From assembly GCF_014596745.1 (NCBI RefSeq), contig NZ_JABTCF010000002.1, forward strand, positions 186,001-250,000: a stretch of DNA of 64,000 nucleotides, read 5' to 3'. A program made the translations under genes and the position numbers. Shown here in pieces: positions 18,412-27,355 of this stretch. The DNA is from Maribacter aquimaris. Lineage in GTDB: Bacteria > Bacteroidota > Bacteroidia > Flavobacteriales > Flavobacteriaceae. The first letter of the stretch is position 1. Each line of letters opens with the position of its first letter. The notes under the pieces are model-generated. The model was not told the DNA's origin. It did not search any database and saw only the letters and a program-made list of their open reading frames with translations.

Positions 18412-19317
18412 ATGCTTAGCAGAAAGAACAAGCTCTTACTACTGAAGTTATTGAGCCTGTTTTCTATTGTGCGTGGTTATAATATTTTGGTGATAGTATT
18501 GGCCCAGTATTTGGCTTCAATCTATATTCTGGCACACCAACTTCCATTGCGCAGCGTGGTCTTTGATCTTAATCTTTTTTGTATTGTACTATCCTCTGCC
18601 TTGGTTATCGCTGGTGGATATATTATCAACAGTTTTTATGATTCGGAGAAAGACCTGATTAACAAACCTAGAAAGAGTATGCTAGACCGGTTAGTGGGGC
18701 AGCGCACCAAACTTTCAGCCTATTTTACCCTTAATTTTCTCTCCGTATTTTTCGCAAGCTATGTATCCTTCAGGGCGGTTTTGTTTTTCTCGGCTTATAT
18801 TTTCGGCATTTGGTTGTATTCCCATAAACTAAAAAAAATACCTTTTTTGGGTAATTTTATTTCAGCAACATTGGCCATTGCACCCTTTTTTGCGGTATTT
18901 GTTTACTATAAGAACTTTGACACGGTAATATTCGTACATGCCATATTCCTTTTTCTATTGATATTGGCCCGGGAAATGATCAAGGATCTCGAGAATATTG
19001 CTGGTGACCTCGCCCAGAATTATAAGACCATTCCCATTTTATATGGGGAAAGAACCTCAAAGACAACAATTACCATTTTAATTTCATTGACCCTGATTCC
19101 ATCATTTTTACTCATCAATAATTTTGATGTGGGTTACATGTACCTTTATTTTATGGCATGTATCTTTTTTTTGGGGGTTTTTCTTGTTCTTTTATGGAGG
19201 TCAAGAACGAAGTTTCATTATGTTTGGTTGCATAATATTTTAAAGCTGATTATTGTTCTTGGGGTTTTCAGTATTTTATTGATTGATATTCATCTGGTGT
19301 TAAATCGTATTTTATAA
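18412..19317 (+). CDS. UbiA-family prenyltransferase
   Basis: The 301-residue protein has eight or nine hydrophobic segments. Its two aspartate-rich prenyl-diphosphate motifs are NSFYDSEKDLINKP (about 76-89) and REMIKDLENIAGD (about 187-199). Members move a prenyl chain onto an aromatic or glycerol-phosphate acceptor in the membrane. Similar flavobacterial genes are often labelled geranylgeranylglycerol-phosphate geranylgeranyltransferase, but the acceptor cannot be fixed here. Its stop overlaps the nitrilase ATG by one base (TAATG). Confidence 0.88.
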   Translation: MLSRKNKLLLLKLLSLFSIVRGYNILVIVLAQYLASIYILAHQLPLRSVVFDLNLFCIVLSSALVIAGGYIINSFYDSEKDLINKPRKSMLDRLVGQRTKLSAYFTLNFLSVFFASYVSFRAVLFFSAYIFGIWLYSHKLKKIPFLGNFISATLAIAPFFAVFVYYKNFDTVIFVHAIFLFLLILAREMIKDLENIAGDLAQNYKTIPILYGERTSKTTITILISLTLIPSFLLINNFDVGYMYLYFMACIFFLGVFLVLLWRSRTKFHYVWLHNILKLIIVLGVFSILLIDIHLVLNRIL

Positions 19318-20267
19318 TGGATAACGTATTGAAAGTAGCCCTCGCCCAAATTGCGCCCGTTTGGTTAGACAAGTTAGCGACCCTTAAAAAAATCGAGGCA
19401 ACTATTGTTGCGGCAGCCAAGGAGAATGCGGAACTCCTTGTTTTTGGGGAGGCATTGCTGCCAGGCTATCCTTTTTGGTTGGCCTTGACCAATGGGGCAG
19501 GGTGGGACTTGAAAATAAACAAAGAACTTCACGCCCATTATGTACGAAATGCCATTCAAATTGAAGCCGGCGAATTGGATGGTGTTTGTAAATTGGCAAA
19601 GGAACACCACATGGCCATTTATTTGGGCATTATTGAAAGACCAAAGAATCGGGGCGGGCATAGTATTTATTGTTCCCTGGTCTATATTGACCAAAATGGG
19701 AAAATCCAATCGGTGCACCGCAAATTACAGCCTACTTATGATGAGCGATTAACATGGGCCTCAGGCGATGGGAATGGGTTGCAAGTGCATGCCCTGAAGC
19801 AATTTAAAGTGGGTGGACTCAATTGTTGGGAGAATTGGATGCCATTACCTCGAACGGCTCTGTATGGTCAGGGTGAGAACCTGCATATAGCCGTTTGGCC
19901 TGGCAGTGACCACAACACCAAGGATATTACCCGTTTTATCGCTAGGGAATCGAGAAGTTATGTGATTTCGGTATCCTCATTAATGAGAAGGGAGGATTTC
20001 CCAAAGGATACCCCACATCTCAATGCGATTCTGGAAAATGCACCTGATGTTCTGGCCAACGGGGGGTCATGTATGGCCGGTCCCGATGGGGAATGGCTTT
20101 TGGAGCCGGTGCTTAATGAAGAAGGACTCCTTTTTCATACGTTGGATTTTAATCGGGTCTATGAAGAACGTCAGAATTTTGATCCTGTAGGGCACTATTC
20201 CAGACCTGATGTCACAAAACTTATTGTGAATCGCGAAAGACAATCGACAGTTGAATTTGAAGATTGA
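19317..20267 (+). CDS. Nitrilase-family carbon-nitrogen hydrolase
   Basis: The 316-residue protein keeps the Glu-Lys-Cys triad: Glu45 in FGEALLPGYPFW, Lys136 in HRKLQPTYDERL and Cys170 in NCWENWMP. The CWENWMPL signature and HRKLQPT are typical of branch-1 nitrilases and cyanide-type hydrolases rather than amidases, so hydrolysis of a nitrile to acid and ammonia is the likely reaction. The natural substrate is unknown. It is coupled to the UbiA gene upstream by a one-base overlap. Confidence 0.9.
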   Translation: MDNVLKVALAQIAPVWLDKLATLKKIEATIVAAAKENAELLVFGEALLPGYPFWLALTNGAGWDLKINKELHAHYVRNAIQIEAGELDGVCKLAKEHHMAIYLGIIERPKNRGGHSIYCSLVYIDQNGKIQSVHRKLQPTYDERLTWASGDGNGLQVHALKQFKVGGLNCWENWMPLPRTALYGQGENLHIAVWPGSDHNTKDITRFIARESRSYVISVSSLMRREDFPKDTPHLNAILENAPDVLANGGSCMAGPDGEWLLEPVLNEEGLLFHTLDFNRVYEERQNFDPVGHYSRPDVTKLIVNRERQSTVEFED

Positions 20268-20297
20268 TATTATTTAATCAATCCTTATTGAATTCAT

Positions 20298-20305
20298 TAC
20301 CTTTG
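20298..20305 (+). promoter_or_regulatory. -7 promoter element before the RluB-like gene
   Basis: TACCTTTG fits TAnnTTTG exactly, 18 bases before the ATG at 20323. A clear TTG at the proper distance was not seen. Confidence 0.45.
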
Positions 20306-20322
20306 CAAAAAATTGGAAGATA

Positions 20323-21165
20323 ATGGGAAGGTCAGATTCAAATAAAGACAGTAAGGCATCAGGGCGTCAGGGCGGTACTTTTAGAAAGAAGAGTTACGCA
20401 AGGGGTAACGCACCGATTAAAAAGAAAACCGAGCCTCAAAAACCGTCAGACCCCAATTTAATCCGTTTAAACAAGTATGTGGCAAACTCAGGGGTATGTT
20501 CCCGAAGGGATGCCGATATCTATATTGCTGCGGGTAATATTACCGTTAACGGTAAACCTATAACCGAAATGGGCTATAAGGTGAAAAAGACAGATACCGT
20601 TAAATTCGATGGGCGTTTACTTAACCCCGAAAAGAAAGAATACGTTTTATTGAACAAACCCAAGGATTTCTCTACTACCATTCGGGATGAAAGAGGTAGA
20701 CGTAATGTCAATGGCCTAATCTCCAATGCGTCCAAGTCGACTTTATTACCTGTTGATAAGATGGGTAAAGAGGAGACTGGACTTTTACTGTTCACCAATG
20801 ATGGTGATATGACCAAAAGATTGAAGAATCCTAAAAATGGTCTTCGTAAAATCTACCATGTGGTTTTAAACCGGGAACTTCGTAGTGCCGATTTGAAGAA
20901 AATACAGGATGGGGTGATTTTGGATGAAAAACCCGTACGTGTACAAGACATTAGTTTTATTGATGATGCCCCAAAACGCGAAGTGGGGATTGAGATATTC
21001 AGTTCAAAACATAAAATTGTCGAACGTATTTTTGAGCATTTGGAATATGAAGTGGCTAGAATAGACCGGGTAGCTTATGCCGGATTGACCAAAAAGGATC
21101 TCCCAAGGGGTCATTGGCGTTTTTTAACGGAACAAGAGGTCATTAACCTTGGTATGATTCGTTAG
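20323..21165 (+). CDS. RluB/RsuA-like rRNA pseudouridine synthase with altered catalytic motif
   Basis: The 280-residue protein has a basic, disordered first 45 residues, an S4 RNA-binding domain (IRLNKYVANSGVCSRRDAD, about 47-100) and an RsuA/RluB-type domain (VLLNKPKDFSTTIRD; GLLLFTNDGDM; RKIYHVVLNREL; RIDRVAYAGLTKKDLPRGHWR). The strand that normally reads GR(L/M)DxxTTG, with the catalytic aspartate, reads DKMGKEETG here: Asp145, Lys146, Met147, Gly148. The catalytic Asp is thus replaced by Gly148, and the adjacent conserved Arg by Lys. The rest of the fold looks intact. It may bind RNA without modifying it. Confidence 0.85.
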   Translation: MGRSDSNKDSKASGRQGGTFRKKSYARGNAPIKKKTEPQKPSDPNLIRLNKYVANSGVCSRRDADIYIAAGNITVNGKPITEMGYKVKKTDTVKFDGRLLNPEKKEYVLLNKPKDFSTTIRDERGRRNVNGLISNASKSTLLPVDKMGKEETGLLLFTNDGDMTKRLKNPKNGLRKIYHVVLNRELRSADLKKIQDGVILDEKPVRVQDISFIDDAPKREVGIEIFSSKHKIVERIFEHLEYEVARIDRVAYAGLTKKDLPRGHWRFLTEQEVINLGMIR

Positions 21166-21223
21166 TACGTTTTTACTATTGTATTTGAAATTGGGAAAAA
21201 TGGGGAGCTTTGTACAGGTCGAC

Positions 21224-22828
21224 TTATTTTTCCTCAAACAAAAGCCAATAATCTGGATCTAGTATGATGCTGTCAGGTTTGCTATCTACATTGATTTCGA
21301 ACACTTCAGACTGTTCGTCCACTTCTACTTTTACGATCTTTATTTCATCGTCCTCTACAATACCAATTTCGAGAGGAAAACGGAATGTATGATGCTTTTG
21401 TACTTGTTCTAGATTGATTTTCACCTTACCATTCCCGTACACCCATTCCCATTTAATTTCGGGGTGGCCTTTGGTGAACAACCATTGTTGAAAGAATGAT
21501 TCTAGGTTTTCGCCTGATGCTTTTTCCATTGCTTTTTGGAAATCAGCCGTAAGCACATTCGAATTTCGATAGGTCTTATAGTAATCGCGTATTCCTTTCC
21601 AAAATACATCATCACCCAATTTATGGCGAAGCATATTCAATACCCAGCCTCCTTTTTGATAGCTGTTTATACTTAAGACACGCATAGGGTCTTTTATGGT
21701 AAGGTCTACGATCGGGGACGGATTTTGCCTGTAATAATCTATGACTTGTTTTCTGTCCAAGGCCAATTCATCTTTTCGTTTTTCATCCCCATAGACATCT
21801 TCTAAATACAAAATTGAAAAATAGGTAGCGAAACCTTCACTCAACCAAACATGGTTCCAGTTGTTTTCGGTGGCCGAATTACCAAACCATTGGTGTGCAA
21901 TTTCATGCGCTATCAAAGCCTCAACAGTATTTTTACCGGTCACGGAATCTTCAAAATAAGCGATAGTACCCGCATTCTCGAGTCCACCCCACTGCGTTTT
22001 GGCCTGCATATTGGCCAATTTCGCGAACGAATACGGACCAATATGTTCTATAAAATAGGCAAGGACTTTTGTGGCAACGTTATAATCGGAAAATCCTTCG
22101 AGACGGTTTTCAGGATAGACCCAGGCCGAAACGGGAATACCGTCAACAATATCCAATAATTTCGTTGCGAATTTGGTTACGCCGATGGTAACGACCTTCA
22201 TGGCAACCGGAGCAGGTTCTTTGTACACGGTTAATTTTAAACCATTTCCTAGATTGCTTTCCTCTATTTTTTCACCTGTGGCAACCACATCATAATCCTC
22301 AGGTGCGGTAATTCCAAATTGAATACTGGCCTTATCGTATGGGTGGTCGACCGAAGGCAACCAATGACGGGCCAAATTGGGCCAATTGTCCCCAAAAAAG
22401 GAACGACGTCCAAATTTGGTTTTATCGATGACAAGTCCTCTCTGTGGAATTCCCCCATAAAGAACCTTAAAGGTTTTGATTCCTTTACTTTTGGATGATG
22501 GGGTGATAACTATCCTATTGTTCCCAAACGTGTAATTGGCTGTCTTATCACCTTCAAAAACTCCGGTAACCTCCATGCCATAGATGCCAGATTTGCCCAC
22601 AAGGTCCAATGCGAATGAATCTGCCTTCGCTTTAAACAAAACATGGATTGTAGCCTCTCCTTTAATTTGGTCGGTAGTGTCATTCAAGGTGAGATTAAAG
22701 ATATAATCCTGGACATCTACCTTTTCGTTTTTTGGATAGAGGTCTTGTGCTGTGATCTGCACAATACCCAATGGCAAAAATGCCGCGATCCAGATGTAAT
22801 TTTTAAGGTTTACTAAAAACGGTTTCAT
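21224..22828 (-). CDS. M1-family metallo-aminopeptidase (short form)
   Basis: The 534-residue protein has a signal peptide ending near ITAQ, an N-terminal beta domain and the M1 thermolysin-like domain: QWGGLENAG (variant of the GxMEN substrate motif) near 280, zinc site HEIAHQWFGNSATENNWNHVWLSEG near 312 with the downstream Glu, and a proton donor Tyr region. It lacks the long C-terminal domain of 850-residue M1 enzymes, as is common in Bacteroidota. It would remove N-terminal residues from peptides in the periplasm or outside. It follows argH by 35 bases but is probably not part of arginine synthesis. Confidence 0.92.
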   Translation of the reverse strand: MKPFLVNLKNYIWIAAFLPLGIVQITAQDLYPKNEKVDVQDYIFNLTLNDTTDQIKGEATIHVLFKAKADSFALDLVGKSGIYGMEVTGVFEGDKTANYTFGNNRIVITPSSKSKGIKTFKVLYGGIPQRGLVIDKTKFGRRSFFGDNWPNLARHWLPSVDHPYDKASIQFGITAPEDYDVVATGEKIEESNLGNGLKLTVYKEPAPVAMKVVTIGVTKFATKLLDIVDGIPVSAWVYPENRLEGFSDYNVATKVLAYFIEHIGPYSFAKLANMQAKTQWGGLENAGTIAYFEDSVTGKNTVEALIAHEIAHQWFGNSATENNWNHVWLSEGFATYFSILYLEDVYGDEKRKDELALDRKQVIDYYRQNPSPIVDLTIKDPMRVLSINSYQKGGWVLNMLRHKLGDDVFWKGIRDYYKTYRNSNVLTADFQKAMEKASGENLESFFQQWLFTKGHPEIKWEWVYGNGKVKINLEQVQKHHTFRFPLEIGIVEDDEIKIVKVEVDEQSEVFEINVDSKPDSIILDPDYWLLFEEK

Positions 22829-22863
22829 TCTATTTTATTTTGAGGGGCATAGTGCAAGTAAAG

Positions 22864-24144
22864 TTATAATGTTTTTTTCATCTTTTCGCGAATTCCATCC
22901 AAACACAAATTACCTAAACTGCCTTCATGGGTGTGCTCAATATCACGTTTAGGTGTAAAGGTGCCTTGGTTGATTTCCATGCCCATTTTTTTATACGCGT
23001 CACGAAAGGGCATTCCATTTTGTACCAATTCGTTCAACGTATCCACACTAAAGAGGTAATCGTATTTGGGATCTTCGAGAATGGTGTTATTGATCCTTAT
23101 TTCCTTTAGGCTAAAGGTTAAAATTTCCAAACAGGCTTTTAAATCCTGTATAGCAGGTACGATCACTTCCTTGACCAATTGGAGGTCTCTATGATATCCG
23201 CTTGGGAGATTGTTGGTGATCAATATCAATTGATTGGGTACTGCTTGTAGTTTGTTGCATTTGGCCCGCACCAATTCGAAAACATCGGGGTTCTTTTTAT
23301 GGGGCATAATACTACTTCCCGTGGTGAGTTCGTCAGGAAAGGAGATAAAATTGAAATTTTGACTCATATAGAGACAAATGTCCATTGCCATTTTCGAAAG
23401 GGTTGCAGCAATACTACTCATGCCAAAAGCTGTTGTTTTTTCAACCTTTCCACGGCTCATTTGCGCAGCGACAACATTGTATTTCATGGTTTCAAAACCC
23501 ATTTCCTTGGTTGTGAAAGACCTGTCGATAGGAAAAGAGCTTCCATAACCGGCAGCACTTCCCAACGGATTTTGATCGGCTACTTTATAGGCGGCATCGA
23601 TAAAATAAAGATCATCAATCAAACTTTCGGCATAGGCAGAGAACCATAGTCCGAACGAGGAAGGCATGGCAATCTGAAGGTGGGTATACCCCGGTAACAT
23701 GATTTCCTTATGTTTTTCGGCCAAATCCATGAGCAAATCGAAAAGGATGACCGTTTCACTTTTGATTTCTTGCAACTCATTCTTTAAATAGAGGTGCATA
23801 GCTACCAAGACTTGGTCGTTTCGAGACCTTGCGGTATGTATTTTTTTACCGGTGTCACCCAATTTTTCGGTAAGTACAAACTCTATTTTGGAATGCATGT
23901 CCTCAAAAGAATCCTCAATGGTGAATGTACCTTCTTCGATGGTTTTGGTAATATTGTCCAATTCATTGACCAAATCTGATGTTTCCCCATCGGTCAACAA
24001 ACCGATTTTCCCCAACATTTTGGCGTGTGCTTTAGACGCGATGACATCGTATTTTGCCAATAGCAAATCCAATTCGCGGTCATTGCCTACAGTGAAATGA
24101 TCTATTTTTTTGTCAGTACTAAATCCTTTGTCCCAGAGTTTCAT
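22864..24144 (-). CDS. argH: Argininosuccinate lyase
   Basis: The 426-residue enzyme splits argininosuccinate to arginine and fumarate, the last step of the pathway. It has the signature GSSIMPHKKNPDVFEL near residue 280, HTARSRNDQV near 105 and the LPGYTHLQ block near 155. It is slightly shorter than the usual 460 residues at the C-terminus, as in related Bacteroidota. It is the last biosynthetic gene of the operon and lies 28 bases after the remnant four-helix gene. Confidence 0.95.
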   Translation of the reverse strand: MKLWDKGFSTDKKIDHFTVGNDRELDLLLAKYDVIASKAHAKMLGKIGLLTDGETSDLVNELDNITKTIEEGTFTIEDSFEDMHSKIEFVLTEKLGDTGKKIHTARSRNDQVLVAMHLYLKNELQEIKSETVILFDLLMDLAEKHKEIMLPGYTHLQIAMPSSFGLWFSAYAESLIDDLYFIDAAYKVADQNPLGSAAGYGSSFPIDRSFTTKEMGFETMKYNVVAAQMSRGKVEKTTAFGMSSIAATLSKMAMDICLYMSQNFNFISFPDELTTGSSIMPHKKNPDVFELVRAKCNKLQAVPNQLILITNNLPSGYHRDLQLVKEVIVPAIQDLKACLEILTFSLKEIRINNTILEDPKYDYLFSVDTLNELVQNGMPFRDAYKKMGMEINQGTFTPKRDIEHTHEGSLGNLCLDGIREKMKKTL

Positions 24145-24172
24145 TTGTTAGTTATAAGTTTTTGGAATATAG

Positions 24173-24528
24173 TTAAAAGTCACTATACTTTTTGATTAAG
24201 GTTATGGTTATTTTCTGGATTTCATCACATAAATCAAAGATGCTTTCGAGCTCATCCTTGGTGAGAAATCCAATTCTTTTTGAAATTTCCAATTGTGTTT
24301 TCAGTTCGTTGATAGACCCGTTAGAGATTTCTAAGAAGTTACGAAATACTTTTTTGATTTTCTACCGGCCCCTTCGGCTATATTACTTGGTATGGAAACC
24401 GCACATCTTCTAATCTGACTTGTTAGACCGAATTTTTCCTCAAGGGGAAAAGAGGCTGTTGCGGTATAAACCTTTTCAACCAAGTCCATTGATTTTTGCC
24501 AAACAATAAGCTCTTTGTAATTGTACAT
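24173..24528 (-). pseudogene. Frameshifted four-helix bundle protein (23S rRNA IVP type)
   Basis: Reading from 24528 gives YKELIVWQKSMDLVEKVY, then IRRCAVSIPSNIAEGAGRKSKK, the hallmark of the four-helix-bundle family related to 23S rRNA intervening-sequence proteins. The frame stops at TAG after 65 codons. The next frame continues FLEISNGSINELKTQLEISK to a TAA at 24173. Adding one A to the six-A run (T at 24350-24355 on the forward strand) restores a protein of about 118 residues, the family's normal length. So this is a one-base deletion in a homopolymer, or a sequencing error. The family's role is unknown. It is wedged between argE and argH. Confidence 0.85.
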
Positions 24529-24557
24529 CCAACTTCTATTAACTTCTAACTTAGGAA

Positions 24558-25634
24558 CTATTGACCAATAAGGAATCCTTGTAATAATTTAATGTAAATA
24601 GCGATGCCTTCTTCGATTTCATTCACGTAAATATACTCATCTGCGGAATGGGAACGGGTACTGTCACCGGGACCTAACTTCATCGATTGACAAGTAAGTG
24701 CTGCTTGATCCGAAAGGGTGGGAGAACCATAGGTTTCCCTTCCCAATTTTATGCCGGATTGTACCAATGGGTGGTTTTTGTCTATAGAGGATGAATTCAA
24801 TCGAAGCGACCGTTCTTGTAATTCACAGGGTGCCTCTGCTTTCAATATATTGGCTATTTCCGTATTGCTGTAGCAATCGTTGACCCTGACATCGATGACC
24901 AGATCGGTATGGGCAGGAACCACATTATGTTGGGTGCCGGCATTGATTTGGGTTACGGTTAGTTTTACCTCGCCCAAGGCTTCGGATACCTTTCCAAACG
25001 TATAGTTTTTGAACCATTCCAAAACTTTTATGGTCTTGTAGATCGAATTGTCGTCGTTCGGATGGGCGGCGTGTGACGGAGTACCTTTTACAACGGCATC
25101 AAAAACAACCAATCCTTTTTCTGCAATGGCCAAATTCATCAGGGTTGGTTCACCTACAATGGCAACATCGATTTTGGGTAAACTAGGAAGTAATCCCCTT
25201 AGACTTTTAGGACCCGCATTTTCTTCCTCTGCCGTGGCGGCAATCAACAGGTTATGGCTTAAGTCCTCTTGATCATAGAAGTTGGTGAAAGTCGCTATTA
25301 AGGATACCAAGGCTCCACCGGCATCATTACTTCCCAAGCCATAGAGTTTGCCATCCACAATCTGGGGGTCATAGGGGTCTCGGGTATAGGCTTTGTTAGG
25401 CTCAACGGTATCGTGATGGGAGTTTAAAAGCAATGTGGGCTTGGTGTCATCCCAATATTTGTTTTTCGCAAATACATTGTTGTTTTCCCGTTGGAACGGG
25501 ATATCAAATGCCTTGAACCAATTTTCAATGGCCTCGGCCGTTTGGTGTTCTTCCCCGGAAAAAGATTGGATGGAAATAAGCTCCTTTAATAGTTCTATTG
25601 CTTTTTCAGTGAGCTTTTGCTGTTCTATTTTCAT
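24558..25634 (-). CDS. argE: M20-family N-acyl-ornithine deacylase (ArgE-like)
   Basis: The 358-residue metallopeptidase-like enzyme removes the acyl group from N-acylornithine or N-acylcitrulline. M20 metal-site motifs are LLNSHHDTVEP near residue 70, GSNDAGGALVSL near 97 and TAEEENAGP near 130, with PSHAAHP in the dimer domain and the C-terminal SADEYIYVNEIEEG. In Bacteroidota with the succinylated pathway the substrate is the succinyl compound; here this is inferred from the transcarbamylase in the same operon. It overlaps argB by four bases. Confidence 0.92.
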   Translation of the reverse strand: MKIEQQKLTEKAIELLKELISIQSFSGEEHQTAEAIENWFKAFDIPFQRENNNVFAKNKYWDDTKPTLLLNSHHDTVEPNKAYTRDPYDPQIVDGKLYGLGSNDAGGALVSLIATFTNFYDQEDLSHNLLIAATAEEENAGPKSLRGLLPSLPKIDVAIVGEPTLMNLAIAEKGLVVFDAVVKGTPSHAAHPNDDNSIYKTIKVLEWFKNYTFGKVSEALGEVKLTVTQINAGTQHNVVPAHTDLVIDVRVNDCYSNTEIANILKAEAPCELQERSLRLNSSSIDKNHPLVQSGIKLGRETYGSPTLSDQAALTCQSMKLGPGDSTRSHSADEYIYVNEIEEGIAIYIKLLQGFLIGQ

Positions 25635-26410
25635 AAGGTTATTGTTGTAAATAAGGATGTTTGGGGTTGTAACATTGAAATATCACCGACACAAACTTTG
25701 CCCACATGGTTGTTCAGTGCATGAAAACAGTTTTCCATTTTGGGAAGCATTCCATCGACTATGGCCTTGGTCTTTAATAAGTCGGAATAGGTTTCTGTGT
25801 TGATATGTTGAATTACAGAATTTTCATCTTCTACCTCTTTTAAGACCCCTTTTTTCTCAAAACAATAGTATAGTGTTGTTTCAAAAAGGGCACTCATCCC
25901 AATAGCGATTTCAGAAGCTATGGTATCTGCATTGGTATTCAAAAGTTGACCTTTTCCATCATGGGAAATAGCGCAAAAAACTGGGGTAATACCCGTGTTG
26001 ATCAAGGTGTCCAGAAAATCTGAATCTATACGGTCAATATCCCCGACGAACCCAAAATCAATTTCCTTGACAGGTCTTTTATGTGCCTTGATGGTATTGC
26101 CGTCAGCTCCGCTAAGTCCAAGGGCATTGGTACCCAGTGCCTGTAGTTTGGCGACAATATTCTTATTGGTGAGTCCACCATATACCATAGTGATGATTTC
26201 AAGGCTTTTGGCGTCGGTAATACGTCTGCCATTCGACATTTGGGATTCAATTCCCAATTGGGCAGCCAATTTTGTGGCCAATTTGCCACCACCATGGACC
26301 AATATCTTCAATCCTTCCAATTTCGAGAAGTTCAGTAAAAACTGTTCCAACTCAACTTGGTTCTCGATGACATTGCCACCTATTTTTACTATGGATAATT
26401 TTTGTTTCAT
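25631..26410 (-). CDS. argB: N-acyl-glutamate kinase
   Basis: The 259-residue amino-acid kinase phosphorylates N-acetyl- or N-succinyl-glutamate. Motifs are KIGGNVIEN at the start, LVHGGGKLATKLAAQLG near 40, NGRRITDAKSLE near 60 and ALGLSGADGNTIKAHKR near 93. Overlaps of four bases with argF' before it and argE after it show tight translational coupling. Confidence 0.94.
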   Translation of the reverse strand: MKQKLSIVKIGGNVIENQVELEQFLLNFSKLEGLKILVHGGGKLATKLAAQLGIESQMSNGRRITDAKSLEIITMVYGGLTNKNIVAKLQALGTNALGLSGADGNTIKAHKRPVKEIDFGFVGDIDRIDSDFLDTLINTGITPVFCAISHDGKGQLLNTNADTIASEIAIGMSALFETTLYYCFEKKGVLKEVEDENSVIQHINTETYSDLLKTKAIVDGMLPKMENCFHALNNHVGKVCVGDISMLQPQTSLFTTITL

Positions 26411-27348
26411 TCTAAATCTTCAAGTATTTTCTTCAAAACAAGCTGCGCCGCATAGGTTCTATTGTTGGCTTCTTCTATGACCAAGGATTGCTCACTGTCG
26501 AGTACACTATCCTCTACGATTACATTTCTTCGAACGGGCAGGCAGTGCATAAATTTGGCATCTCCCAATTTGTCTTTGGTAATCATCCAATCAGTGTCTT
26601 GGTTGAGGACCATACCATAATGGGAATAGCTACTCCAATTCTTGGCATATACAAAATCGGCATTTTCGAAGGCCTTCTTTTGGTCGTACTCAATCGGTGT
26701 GTCTTTGGTGATATTTGGGTCCAATTCATACCCTTCAGGATGCGTGATTACAAAATCGGCATCTTGCAACTGCATCATTTGAACAAATGAATTGGCTACG
26801 GCATGCGGCAAAGCTTTAGGATGTGGAGCCCACGAGAGAACCACTTTTGGCCTTTCTTTGGTGTTGTGTTCGGCCAACGTAATGGCATCGGCCAAGGCTT
26901 GTAAGGGATGCCCGGTCGAACTTTCCATATTCACAATGGGTACGCTGGCGTATTGTTTAAATCCGTTCAAAACCTCTTCCGCTTCGTCTATGACCTTATC
27001 CGTCAGGGAGGCAAAAGCACGAATGGCGATAATATCACAATACTGGGAAATTACTTGGGCGGCTTCCTTAATATGTTCCGATGTACCTTGGTCCATAATA
27101 GTACCATCCCCATATTCCAAGGCCCAACCTTCATTGCCGAAATTCATCACCATGACCTCCATCCCCAAGTTCATGGCGGCCTTTTGTGTACTCAATCGGG
27201 TTCTGAGACTATTATTGAAGAACAAAAGACCGATGGTTTTGTTAGAACCTAAGGCTTTATAGGCATTTGGTTTTTTCTTTAATAATCGAGCCTCTTTAAT
27301 CCAGTTAGGTAATGCATCGATATCCGCAATGGAGAGGTAGTTTTTCAT
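26407..27348 (-). CDS. argF': N-succinylornithine carbamoyltransferase
   Basis: The 313-residue transcarbamylase carries the carbamoyl-phosphate loop FFNNSLRTRLST (the usual STRTR is absent, as in the N-acylornithine branch), MESSTGHPLQALAD near 142, SWAPHPKALPHAVANS and MHCLPVRRNVIVEDS near 270. Family knowledge: Pro at position 90 marks the succinyl-specific Bacteroides enzyme and Glu the acetyl-specific Xanthomonas enzyme. This protein has Ser90 (in MDQGTSEH), which argues against the acetyl type. It makes N-succinylcitrulline in the cytoplasm. Confidence 0.93.
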   Translation of the reverse strand: MKNYLSIADIDALPNWIKEARLLKKKPNAYKALGSNKTIGLLFFNNSLRTRLSTQKAAMNLGMEVMVMNFGNEGWALEYGDGTIMDQGTSEHIKEAAQVISQYCDIIAIRAFASLTDKVIDEAEEVLNGFKQYASVPIVNMESSTGHPLQALADAITLAEHNTKERPKVVLSWAPHPKALPHAVANSFVQMMQLQDADFVITHPEGYELDPNITKDTPIEYDQKKAFENADFVYAKNWSSYSHYGMVLNQDTDWMITKDKLGDAKFMHCLPVRRNVIVEDSVLDSEQSLVIEEANNRTYAAQLVLKKILEDLE

Positions 27349-27355
27349 GGTGATA

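Noticed and set aside
24192-24413. 73-codon forward ORF between argH and argE
   Set aside because: It is antisense to the four-helix protein remnant, which has clear family motifs.
26792-27262. 156-codon forward ORF opposite argF'
   Set aside because: It mirrors the transcarbamylase codons; no support as a gene.
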